13,079 nucleotides of DNA, from positions 1 through 13,079 of the forward strand of contig CAMLJM010000048.1 of NCBI GenBank assembly GCA_946480475.1, read 5' to 3'. The notes under the pieces were generated by a model. It saw only the letters and a program-made list of their open reading frames with translations, was not told the DNA's origin and made no database searches. The stretch comes from an uncultured Alphaproteobacteria bacterium (lineage in GTDB: Bacteria; Pseudomonadota; Alphaproteobacteria; Micavibrionales; Micavibrionaceae). Shown here one piece after another: positions 1 through 7,843 of the stretch (positions within the stretch are counted from its first letter, which is position 1; every line of letters starts with the position of its first letter). The position numbers were made by a program, and so were the translations under genes.

Positions 1-382
1 TCAGGTGCACGCGATCTGTCACATGCACACGATGAAAACCATTTACACGTAAAGGATAAGTTTCAACCAGCCTTGCCAAGCGTCCGCTAAAGAATCCGGC
101 CCACGGGGAAAGCGCTGATTCAATCTGTTCCCGGGACAACGGATATTTTTCAAACGAAATAAAATCCAATGCTGCATCTGCGAGCGCTGTCTCTTCAAAC
201 ATTTTCCATACAGAAAGGAAGTTGAGACCTGTACCAAAACCTGTTTCCGTAATTGTAAATCGCTGCGATTTTTCCCAAGCGGCAGGCAGATTATTTCCGC
301 GCAGGAATACATGTGCGGTTTCCGCCAGCCCATCGTCCGGTGAGAAATAAATGTCATCAAATTCAGTCGAGCGGATCGTCAT
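1..382 (-). CDS. mnmC: MnmC/MnmD-type tRNA 5-aminomethyl-2-thiouridine methyltransferase, N-terminal part (truncated by window edge)
   Basis: The minus strand is open from an ATG at 382 to the window edge, giving 127 residues with no stop. The start has the pattern of the MnmC N-terminal methyltransferase domain (MnmD, DUF752): FDDIYFSPDDGLAET at residues 8-22, then the SAM-binding loop ETGFGTGLNFL at 46-56, then FEKYPL at 77-82. In the known family this domain methylates the aminomethyl group on the wobble uridine of certain tRNAs, as the last step of mnm5s2U synthesis in the cytoplasm. The C-terminal FAD-dependent oxidase half of bifunctional MnmC would lie outside the window, so a stand-alone MnmD cannot be excluded. 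No clear Shine-Dalgarno precedes the ATG; it was chosen because the conserved region begins directly after it. The gene is divergent from the M3 peptidase at 520. Confidence 0.88.
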   Translation of the reverse strand, partial: MTIRSTEFDDIYFSPDDGLAETAHVFLRGNNLPAAWEKSQRFTITETGFGTGLNFLSVWKMFEETALADAALDFISFEKYPLSREQIESALSPWAGFFSGRLARLVETYPLRVNGFHRVHVTDRVHL

Positions 383-519
383 GTGAACATAAGAGAAAAA
401 CAGCATTTGCCGCCTTGCCTGCCCGGCAAAGCTCGTCTACGACTTATAGCAATAAATATAAAATACAGAACAGAGTGCTTTTCACTATTAGGGAGTTCCG
501 ATTGAAAAAATCAGAGCTT
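383..519. other. Divergent intergenic region between mnmC and the first M3 peptidase
   Basis: These 137 bases must carry promoters for both divergent genes. An AT-rich patch around 447-465 contains TATAAA-like hexamers, but none pairs with a convincing -35 at normal spacing on either strand. A short inverted repeat, TTGCC-N5-GGCAA, lies around 414-428. I see no further gene or RNA. Confidence 0.3.
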
Positions 520-2697
520 ATGACCACAAACCCTCTTCTGCGACCTTTCACAGAAGAGACGCCGGATTTATTTCCGGCTTTTGACCAGATCAAACCGTCG
601 GATTTTCGTCCGGCACTAAACTTCACCATGGCTGAAACGAGACGCCTGGTGAAGAAAATCACCACGTCAAAAGACGAGCCCACTTTCGAGAACACCGTCA
701 AAGCATTCGAAAATGCCACATCGATGATGGATTATGTTTTTGGTATTTTCAGTTTCTATACCTATGCCTGTCGCAGCGAAGAAATAGAAGAGCTAGAGGA
801 AAAGCTTTATCCTAAATTGATAGCTTTTTATAATGATATATATAAAGACGAAGCCCTATATCGACGTCTCAAAAAACTAGAGACAAACAAAGACAAACTC
901 CCCCTCGACCAGAACCAAAAATATCTGATTGAAGTTTATGCCGAGTCATTCCGTGCAAATGGATGCGGGCTAAGCGCAAAGAAAAAGCAACGCCTGCGTG
1001 AAATTTCATCAGAACTGGAAGATCTAGGCTTGGAGTTCGATAATAATCTCCAGGAAGCACGCAAAACCTATGGTATGGTGATTGAGAACATTGAAGATCT
1101 GGACGGCGTGCCAGACCTGTTCATTCAATCCGCTGCAGAAGAAGCCGAGAAGAGAGGCATGCCCGGTAAATGGGTTCTGACGGCTGAAGAGCCGATTGAG
1201 CACGCGATTGCTTTTTATGCCAAAAATCGCGAATTACGCGAGCGGCATTACAAAGACACCAACGACATCGGCACGGAGCTTGATAGCGACAATTTCAAAG
1301 TCATGAAAAAGATCTTGAAACTGCGTTATGAAACCGCACAGATATTCGGTTACCGTTCATATCTTGATCTGGCGATGACCTATAATATGTCGCTGACAAG
1401 AAAACCGGTATTTGATTTCCTGAAATCACTGAAAGAAAAATCTGCCCCTACGGCAAAACGGCAACATCTGGAGCTAAAGCAATACGCGCGTGCTGACGGC
1501 GTCAAAACCATGGAACCATGGGATTTGCGTTTCTATCTCGAGAAAATGAAAAAAGAACGCCTGCATTTCAATAGCGAAATGGTGCGGCCTTACTTCCCGC
1601 TGCACGGCGTGTTGCAAGGCGCGTTCCAGCATTGCGAAAAGATGTTTGGGGTGCGGTTCTCTTTCCGGGAAGACTATCCTACGCTTGCCAGTGACGTATT
1701 CACTTTTGATGTCAAAGATGCAGCAACAGGCGACTTGCTGGGCACATTGATCATTGACCCTTATCTGCGTGACAACAAAATCAGCGGGAATCAGTTCTGT
1801 GTCAGCATTCACACGCACGGGCAGTATGGTGGTAAAGCTTCGCGAGCCTTATCCGCTGTGCATTTGAACTTCCAACGCCCGACAAAGGAATATCCAACCC
1901 TTCTGAGTGAAGAAGATGTAAAAACCGTCTTCCACGAGTTGGGCCACGCCATGCACCAGATGCTGGGCAAAACCGAACATCGCCTGCTGTCAGGTATGAA
2001 CTGTATCATGCCAGATTTCGGTGAGTTGCCATCGCAGTTGAATGAAGTGTGGGCACTGGAGCCGGAAGTGTTAAAGAACTATGCCTTCCATTATCAGACT
2101 GGCGAAGTCATGCCTGTGGCGCTGATGAACGGCCTGCAGCAGAATAACCGCTTCATGGGCTGTCATAAAATGCTGCGCGAAGTGCGCCGCGCCTATGTGG
2201 ATCTGGCTATTCACGGACGCAACCCCGATCGCATTAATTTAAGAACGTTTGAAGCACGTTTCCAGGAAGAAAATTTCCCGCAAGTGAATTTTAAAAACCT
2301 GGCGCCTTTCCTGCCGCGCTTCTCCCACATTGCCAGCATCGGCATGGAAGCCAATTACTATGCCTATCTCTGGTCAGAAGCGTTAGACGCAGATGCCGAA
2401 AAAATGTTTAGAAAGACAGGCGATATGTATGATCCTGAGTCCTGCCAGAAATTCCGCGATATGTTGAAAGCTGCGGGTACTGCCCTGTCATCCGACCTGT
2501 ACCGCAAGTTTTCCGGACATGATATCGATACCCAAGCGTTACTTGAGAGATATGGAATTGGCCGTTATAAACCAACCTTCAACTTTGCCGCGTTGCCACA
2601 GCAAGCGGCGAATGACAGCCCTTATATAGAGCCTCAATCGCCGCCTCAAACGACGGTGACACGGCGTAAACGCGGTAATGTCCCAACCCCCTCTTGA
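520..2697 (+). CDS. M3 family zinc metallopeptidase, divergent oligopeptidase A/Dcp-like
   Basis: A 725-residue member of the thimet oligopeptidase family (M3A), soluble and probably cytoplasmic since no signal peptide is visible. The zinc motif FHELGHAMH has ligands His472 and His476, catalytic Glu473, and a third ligand probably Glu502 in GELPSQ, one residue further along than usual. Other family blocks are the NPLLRPF start and PWDLRFYLEKMK. It differs from its two neighbours: the glycine-rich, tyrosine-bearing loop FGGGY reads SIGME here, so one of the conserved substrate-contacting tyrosines is absent, although YYAYLW follows. The region before the zinc motif is also unlike the other two, with no GAWM block. 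The ATG at 520 is chosen because all three paralogs begin M-x(1-3)-NPLL. A TTG at 502 has a better Shine-Dalgarno (GGGAG, 491-495) and would add six residues. Any reading back to 313 would run antisense through mnmC. Proposed role: cleavage of small peptides. Confidence 0.9.
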   Translation: MTTNPLLRPFTEETPDLFPAFDQIKPSDFRPALNFTMAETRRLVKKITTSKDEPTFENTVKAFENATSMMDYVFGIFSFYTYACRSEEIEELEEKLYPKLIAFYNDIYKDEALYRRLKKLETNKDKLPLDQNQKYLIEVYAESFRANGCGLSAKKKQRLREISSELEDLGLEFDNNLQEARKTYGMVIENIEDLDGVPDLFIQSAAEEAEKRGMPGKWVLTAEEPIEHAIAFYAKNRELRERHYKDTNDIGTELDSDNFKVMKKILKLRYETAQIFGYRSYLDLAMTYNMSLTRKPVFDFLKSLKEKSAPTAKRQHLELKQYARADGVKTMEPWDLRFYLEKMKKERLHFNSEMVRPYFPLHGVLQGAFQHCEKMFGVRFSFREDYPTLASDVFTFDVKDAATGDLLGTLIIDPYLRDNKISGNQFCVSIHTHGQYGGKASRALSAVHLNFQRPTKEYPTLLSEEDVKTVFHELGHAMHQMLGKTEHRLLSGMNCIMPDFGELPSQLNEVWALEPEVLKNYAFHYQTGEVMPVALMNGLQQNNRFMGCHKMLREVRRAYVDLAIHGRNPDRINLRTFEARFQEENFPQVNFKNLAPFLPRFSHIASIGMEANYYAYLWSEALDADAEKMFRKTGDMYDPESCQKFRDMLKAAGTALSSDLYRKFSGHDIDTQALLERYGIGRYKPTFNFAALPQQAANDSPYIEPQSPPQTTVTRRKRGNVPTPS

Positions 2698-2746
2698 CCA
2701 GCGGCGGCCCGTGACGGACACTACGGTCATACTCATACGGGTGAAA

Positions 2747-3514
2747 ATGATGAAAAAATACCTTCTGGCCTTAAGTTTGCTGCCCTTCCTGTGCGTTCCT
2801 GCATGGGCTACAGACACCAATATCAATATCTCTGTGAAGGCCAAGGATGCCTTGTTCATCGGCGAAGAGGCCGGCAACGCTTACGTGATTGTGCGTGACA
2901 AACGTAATGGTGACATACTTGCCGAAGGCCAAACCATTGGCGGCAGCGGTGATAGAAATAAGATCATGAATGAAAATGTCCGCGATGCAGTCATCACAAA
3001 TGAGAAAAGCGCCCATTTCTCATTCTCACTGGACTTGTATGCACCTACGCCTGTCAGCATTGAAGTATCCGGCCCCTATGGCCAGATGCAGTCCATGGTC
3101 AAAGCAAGTTCCGATTATCTACTGATACCCGGCAAGGATTACGCCCGTGGTAATGGGATCATCGTCGAATTGCCGGGCTTTATTGTCGATGTCCTGTCGC
3201 CTGAATTAAATCGCAAGGTTAGGTTCAGCAAAGACGTCACCATCCCGTTGCAAGCCAACGTCACAAAACTTTGTGCGTGTCCGATTGAAAAGGGCACCCC
3301 ATGGCCGCCGGAACGATACGAAGTGGAAGCCAGCTTTTATCGCGGTGATCAGCTTCTAGCGCAGATCAAGATGGATAAGCTTGACCAGCCCGGCCTTTAC
3401 GCCACGAATATGAAGTTTCAGGAGCCGGGCATTTATAGAGTTATGGTAACGGCATTTGACACAGAAACGAAAGAAGGTGGCGTGGATAGCACCACAATCA
3501 CCCTTGAACCATAA
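2747..3514 (+). CDS. Secreted beta-rich protein of unknown function
   Basis: A 255-residue protein not assigned to a family. It opens with two Met and Lys-Lys, then a hydrophobic stretch (LLALSLLPFLCVP) ending in AWA-T, a standard Sec signal peptide with signal peptidase I cleavage near residue 21-22. The mature part is rich in alternating hydrophobic and polar stretches and looks like two beta-sandwich domains. The second contains a Cys-Ala-Cys-Pro motif and ends in a macroglobulin or Ig-like strand pattern (GIYRVMVTAFD). Periplasmic or exported location is inferred from the signal. ATG at 2747 or 2750 both give the signal peptide. An in-frame ATG at 2678 would overlap the upstream peptidase and place 23 unrelated residues before the signal, so it is rejected. 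It follows the first M3 gene by 49 bases and precedes the second by 61, which suggests one transcript. Confidence 0.75.
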   Translation: MMKKYLLALSLLPFLCVPAWATDTNINISVKAKDALFIGEEAGNAYVIVRDKRNGDILAEGQTIGGSGDRNKIMNENVRDAVITNEKSAHFSFSLDLYAPTPVSIEVSGPYGQMQSMVKASSDYLLIPGKDYARGNGIIVELPGFIVDVLSPELNRKVRFSKDVTIPLQANVTKLCACPIEKGTPWPPERYEVEASFYRGDQLLAQIKMDKLDQPGLYATNMKFQEPGIYRVMVTAFDTETKEGGVDSTTITLEP

Positions 3515-3575
3515 TATGTAACCCCTTAAAGTCTTTCCAATAATCATAAACATAAACAGGAAAGGCTTCAGTGTT

Positions 3576-5648
3576 ATGGCACGCAAAAACCCATTACTTG
3601 TACCCTCGACATTACCTAATCAGGCACCCGAATTCGGCAAAGTCAAAGACACTGACTTTTTGCCCGCGATCAAAGTGGCTCTGAAAGAAGCACGCGCACA
3701 AATACGTGCCATCGCGAACAACCCTGATGCACCGACATTTGAGAATACAATTCTGGCGATGGAAACATCGGGAGAAACGCTGGGAACTATCACAGAACAT
3801 TTGTCCAACGAAGTATATGCGTCCGGGTCAGTGGTGCTTGTAGAAACACAGCAAAAAATTGAACCGCTGACAGCCCGGTTCCATACATCTGTCTCTATGA
3901 ACAAGAAACTCTTTGAACGAGTGAAAGCCGTTCATGACAATCTGGCAGAAATATCGAAGCTCACTGCAGGCCAGCTAACGCTGCTAAACGATAGCTATGA
4001 CGGTTTCCGCCGCAGCGGCGCCGAATTAAAAGGTGCGGCACGCAAACGCATGAAAGAAATCAATATTGAGTCCTCAACTCTAGGGACTCAGTTCACCGAG
4101 AACATGAAGCGTGCGAATGAAAAATTCGTTCTGTTCCTCGATAGTGCAGATGATCTGAAAGGTCTGCCAGCGTCGAATATAGAAAGCGCTGCCGCAGAAG
4201 CTGCCGGGCGCGGTTCACCTGGTAAATATGCGCTGACATTGGAATACCCAAGCTACGGCCCGGTGCTGGATTACGCGGATGACCGCACCCTGCGTGAAAG
4301 AATTTGGCGTGCTGTAAACACGCGTGCCTGGAAAGACGAATTTGATAACCAGGAGACTATCAAGCGCATCGTTACGCTCAATCATGAAAGCGCCCAGTTA
4401 CTGGGATATAAAAATCATGCATCCTATGTTCTGGAAGACCGCATGACGGAAAATCCTGAAACGGTGATGAACTTCCTGAATGGATTGAAGGATGCCTATA
4501 AACCGGCAGCGGTAGAAGATCTGCGCAGATTGCAGGTGTTCGCCATAAAGAATGGCGGTCCGGAAGAACTGAAGCCCTGGGATATACGCTATTACGGTGA
4601 AAAAATGAAAGAAGCCGAATACGGTTTCTCCAAAGCGGAACTGCGCGATTACTTCCCGCTCGATAAAGTGCTGGATGGATGTTTCACACACTTCAGTAAA
4701 CAATTTGGCGTCAAGTTCACAGAAAATAAGGACTACCCTACCAAGTCACCTGACATTCGCGGCTTTGATGTAACGGACGAAAAGACAGGCGCCTTTATTG
4801 GTACCCTTTATACGGATTTCTTCCCCCGCAAAGGCAAGAAAGACGGTGCATGGATGACCGAATACCGCGCCCAAGGCCTTTATCGCGGCCAGACGGAGCG
4901 CCCTGTTACAGCTATCTGCTGCAACTTCACAAAACCAGTCGGCAATGAACAACCATGCCTGGATTTTGAAGATGAAGTCGTCACATTGTTCCACGAAATG
5001 GGGCACGCCCTGGATGGCCTTCTGCAACAGGTTGAATTCCGTTCACAGGCCGGTTATCGCCGCAAGTGGGACGCTGTAGAACTGCCATCGCAGATCCAGG
5101 AAAAATGGTGTTTCACAAAAGAAACACTGGCCCTGATCAGCAGTCACAAAGTCACGGGTGAACCGCTGCCCGAAGAGCTGATCGAAAAATTGAATCGTTC
5201 AAAGAATTTCATGGCAGGTTACTATGGCTTGCGACAGGTGACAATGGGCGTGCTGGATATGACATGGTACACGACCGACCCCAAGGAAATTCAAGGAAAA
5301 TACGGCTTCGATGTATTCAAGTTTGAAGAAGCGGTTACTGCTGATACACGCCTGATGCCTATGCTGGCAGGCCCCATATCCACCGCTTTTAGCCACATTT
5401 TCGGCGGCGGTTATGATGCGGGATATCACGGTTACGCCTGGGCTGATAATCTGGCCGCTGACGGATATACATTTCTGACCGAACGTAAGACATATGATAC
5501 GGAAAGATTGTCGAAGTTTCGTGATGAATTTATCCGCCATGGCGCCAAGGCACATCCGGCTGTTTTATACCGCAATTTCCGCGGTCAGGATCCCGACCCG
5601 CAGGCATTACCCCGTTCGCAGGGGTTGCTAACCCCGAAAGTAGCCTGA
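3576..5648 (+). CDS. M3 family metallopeptidase, oligopeptidase A-like
   Basis: A 690-residue M3A peptidase, close to the 680 residues of E. coli oligopeptidase A (PrlC), which it resembles more than Dcp in the block WDAVELPSQIQEKW. The zinc site is His473, Glu474 and His477 in FHEMGHALD, with Glu502 of VELPS as third ligand. The substrate loop FSHIFGGGYDAGYHGYAW keeps the three conserved tyrosines. One oddity: the usual second helix His (HExxHxxH) is Asp480 here, while both neighbours keep His. No signal peptide is present, so it is predicted cytoplasmic, degrading short peptides. The start is supported by AGGAAAGG at 3559-3566 and by the NPLL start shared with its paralogs. Transcription ends at the hairpin 5658-5683. 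It is clearly a duplicate of the next gene, identical at well over half of positions in the middle. Confidence 0.93.
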   Translation: MARKNPLLVPSTLPNQAPEFGKVKDTDFLPAIKVALKEARAQIRAIANNPDAPTFENTILAMETSGETLGTITEHLSNEVYASGSVVLVETQQKIEPLTARFHTSVSMNKKLFERVKAVHDNLAEISKLTAGQLTLLNDSYDGFRRSGAELKGAARKRMKEINIESSTLGTQFTENMKRANEKFVLFLDSADDLKGLPASNIESAAAEAAGRGSPGKYALTLEYPSYGPVLDYADDRTLRERIWRAVNTRAWKDEFDNQETIKRIVTLNHESAQLLGYKNHASYVLEDRMTENPETVMNFLNGLKDAYKPAAVEDLRRLQVFAIKNGGPEELKPWDIRYYGEKMKEAEYGFSKAELRDYFPLDKVLDGCFTHFSKQFGVKFTENKDYPTKSPDIRGFDVTDEKTGAFIGTLYTDFFPRKGKKDGAWMTEYRAQGLYRGQTERPVTAICCNFTKPVGNEQPCLDFEDEVVTLFHEMGHALDGLLQQVEFRSQAGYRRKWDAVELPSQIQEKWCFTKETLALISSHKVTGEPLPEELIEKLNRSKNFMAGYYGLRQVTMGVLDMTWYTTDPKEIQGKYGFDVFKFEEAVTADTRLMPMLAGPISTAFSHIFGGGYDAGYHGYAWADNLAADGYTFLTERKTYDTERLSKFRDEFIRHGAKAHPAVLYRNFRGQDPDPQALPRSQGLLTPKVA

Positions 5649-5657
5649 TCTCGATGA

Positions 5658-5684
5658 AATCCCCGCCTATCGCGGGGATTTTTC
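5658..5684 (+). terminator. Rho-independent terminator after the second M3 gene
   Basis: A perfect 9-bp stem, AATCCCCGC (5658-5666) with GCGGGGATT (5672-5680), has a five-base loop CTATC and a T-rich tail (5679-5683). It lies 10 bases after the stop codon at 5648 and separates this gene from the next peptidase. Confidence 0.92.
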
Positions 5685-5699
5685 TTGGCTGTACCGGTA

Positions 5700-5729
5700 T
5701 TGAGTAAGCCCCGATTGCGCCTATATAAT
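5700..5729 (+). promoter_or_regulatory. Sigma70-type promoter of the third M3 gene
   Basis: TTGAGT (5700-5705), an 18-base spacer and a perfect TATAAT (5724-5729). The predicted start near 5736 gives a leader of about 30 bases. Its place directly after a strong terminator supports independent expression of the third peptidase. Confidence 0.72.
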
Positions 5730-5767
5730 AAGGGTTCGTTCTATTCCCCATCGACCCCGAGGCCCTT

Positions 5768-7843
5768 ATGACGACTGCTAATCCCCTGCTGACCCCTTCG
5801 ACCCTGCCAAACCACGCCCCCGCGTTTGACAAGATTAAGGATGAGCATTTCCTGCCTGCGATAGAAAAAGGACTGGAAGAGGCGAAACAGGAACTGGAAG
5901 CGATCAAGTCTGACAAGGAACCCGCCACATTTGAAAACACGATTGTGGCGCTTGAGAATATGGGCGAAACATTGAACCACATCATGGAAATTCTGGGTAA
6001 CCAGATCAGTGCCGCCGCCACCCCCACACTGGTCGAGATCAAACAGGAAACAGCCCCTAAACTGGCTGAGTTTTATTCGTCCGTTGCGATGGACGAAAAA
6101 TTGTTCACCCGTATCAAAGCGGTATGGGACAAGGATCATGACAACGCCAAACTGACGACGGAACAAAAGACATTGCTGAAGAACACCTATGATGGTTTTC
6201 GTCGTAGCGGTGCCTTGCTCGAAGGGCCAGAGAAAGAACGTATGAAGGAAATCAATATCGCCTTCTCCACGCTCGGCACGCAGTTTAACGAAAACATCAA
6301 GGATTCGATGGAAGCTTTCTCGCTGGTCGTTGATAAAGAATCTGACCTGGCAGGCCTGCCCGAAGATGTGATCGCCGCGGCCAAAGCACGCGCCGAGAAA
6401 AAAGAGATGGCGGGAAAATGGCTATTTACATTGGATTACCCTAGCTATGGTCCATTTGTGACATACGCCGATAATCGTGCATTGCGCGAAGTGATGTGGC
6501 GCGCCTTCGGCACCCGTGCCTGGAAAGATGCTTTCGACAACCAGGAAACCATTAAACAGATCGTGTCGCTGAGTTATGAAAGCGCGAGACTGCTGGGTTA
6601 CAAAACCCCCGCCCACTTTGTGCTGGAAGATCGCATGTCGGAAAAACCCGAAATTGTATTCGACTTCCTTGATAAGCTGAAAAAATCATATAAGCCCGGA
6701 GCCATTCGCGATCTGGCAGCCCTGAAAGAATTTGCCGACAAGAATGGTGGCCCTGCAGAACTGATGCCGTGGGATATCGCTTACTATAGCGAGAAGATGA
6801 AGGAATTCGTATTCGGCTTTTCCAGCGAAGACCTGCGCCCCTATTTTCCTCTCAATAAGGTTCTGGACGGTTGCTTTCAGCATTTCAGCCGCCAGTTCGG
6901 TGTCACTTTCACAGAAAACAAGAACTACCCTGTTTATGCACCGGATGTGAAAGCATTCGATGTGACAGATAGCAAGACCAAAGCCTTCATCGGCACGTTC
7001 TATGCTGATTTCCATCCGCGCACAGGCAAAAAACCTGGCGCATGGATGACAGGTTATCGCTCACAAGGCTTGTACCACGGCAAGATCGAACGCCCCATCA
7101 TCGCCATTGTCTGCAACTTCACAGAACCGCTGCCGGACAAACCATCCCTGCTGACGCATGATGAAGTGACAACATTGTTCCATGAAATGGGTCACGCTAT
7201 GCATGGTCTGCTGTCCAATGTAACATACCGCTCACTCGCCAGCCCGAACGTAAAATGGGATTTTGTTGAACTGCCATCGCAGGTACAGGAAAATTGGGCT
7301 TACACCCGTGAAACTCTGGATCTGATCAGCGGCCACTGGCAAACAGGAGAGAAAATCCCTGATGACCTGTTTGAGAAACTGAACAAGTCAAAGAACTTCA
7401 TGGTGGCATCTATGGGTCTGCGCCAGGTTAATCTCGGCCTGCTGGATATGACATGGTACACAACTGACCCGAAAGAGATTGAAAGCAAATATAACTTTGA
7501 TGTTTTCAAATTCGAGGAAGAAGTCACAAAAGATACACGCCTGTTCCCGATGCTGGCAGGTCCGACATCGACATCGTTTAGCCATATCTTCGGTGGCGGT
7601 TATGCATCGGGTTACAACAGTTATAAATGGGCCGAAGTGCTGGACGCTGACGCTTTCTACTTCATGACCGAAAACGCCATTTATGATGAAGAACGCCTGA
7701 TGAGATACCGTCGTGAAATTCTGGAGCGTGGCGGCACCGAACATCCCGCCATCCTGTACCGCAATTTCCGCGGCCAGGATGCAGATTCGGATGCGCTGCT
7801 GCGCCGCGAGGGATTGCTGGGCGACGGCTCTAGAGCGGCATAA
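5768..7843 (+). CDS. M3 family metallopeptidase, oligopeptidase A (PrlC)-like
   Basis: A 691-residue M3A peptidase and the most canonical of the three. The zinc site is His472, Glu473, His476 in FHEMGHAMHGL with Glu501 in FVELPSQ as third ligand. Family blocks PWDIAYYSEKMKE, GAWMTGYRSQGLYHG and FSHIFGGGYASGYNSY are present, the last with the substrate-binding tyrosines intact. The ending ILYRNFRGQD-LLRREGLL resembles the end of E. coli OpdA. In the known family, oligopeptidase A degrades short peptides, including cleaved signal peptides, in the cytoplasm. The start has GAGG at 5759-5762, five bases before the ATG, and its own promoter at 5700-5729. Its last 14 bases overlap the end of the opposite-strand gene, and no standard terminator with a T-run follows. 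Confidence 0.94.
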   Translation: MTTANPLLTPSTLPNHAPAFDKIKDEHFLPAIEKGLEEAKQELEAIKSDKEPATFENTIVALENMGETLNHIMEILGNQISAAATPTLVEIKQETAPKLAEFYSSVAMDEKLFTRIKAVWDKDHDNAKLTTEQKTLLKNTYDGFRRSGALLEGPEKERMKEINIAFSTLGTQFNENIKDSMEAFSLVVDKESDLAGLPEDVIAAAKARAEKKEMAGKWLFTLDYPSYGPFVTYADNRALREVMWRAFGTRAWKDAFDNQETIKQIVSLSYESARLLGYKTPAHFVLEDRMSEKPEIVFDFLDKLKKSYKPGAIRDLAALKEFADKNGGPAELMPWDIAYYSEKMKEFVFGFSSEDLRPYFPLNKVLDGCFQHFSRQFGVTFTENKNYPVYAPDVKAFDVTDSKTKAFIGTFYADFHPRTGKKPGAWMTGYRSQGLYHGKIERPIIAIVCNFTEPLPDKPSLLTHDEVTTLFHEMGHAMHGLLSNVTYRSLASPNVKWDFVELPSQVQENWAYTRETLDLISGHWQTGEKIPDDLFEKLNKSKNFMVASMGLRQVNLGLLDMTWYTTDPKEIESKYNFDVFKFEEEVTKDTRLFPMLAGPTSTSFSHIFGGGYASGYNSYKWAEVLDADAFYFMTENAIYDEERLMRYRREILERGGTEHPAILYRNFRGQDADSDALLRREGLLGDGSRAA

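Noticed and set aside
43..360. A 105-codon minus-strand frame beginning at 360
   Set aside because: It overlaps the MnmC frame on the same strand in another phase; the MnmC frame shows conserved SAM-binding motifs and this one shows none.
313..519. An in-frame N-terminal extension of 69 residues on the first M3 peptidase
   Set aside because: It would begin inside and antisense to the well-supported mnmC start, has no family similarity, and the paralogs all begin at the NPLL motif matching the ATG at 520.
2678..2746. An earlier ATG for the secreted protein
   Set aside because: It would overlap the peptidase gene by 20 bases and bury the signal peptide 23 residues inside the protein.
5530..6042. 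A 170-codon minus-strand frame across the terminator and the third peptidase start
   Set aside because: It is antisense to conserved coding sequence, spans a strong plus-strand terminator and promoter, and its translation resembles no family.
7388..7744. A 118-codon minus-strand frame inside the third peptidase, with a similar one inside the second
   Set aside because: The two resemble each other only because the peptidase genes opposite them are duplicates; they are shadows of the conserved coding strand.
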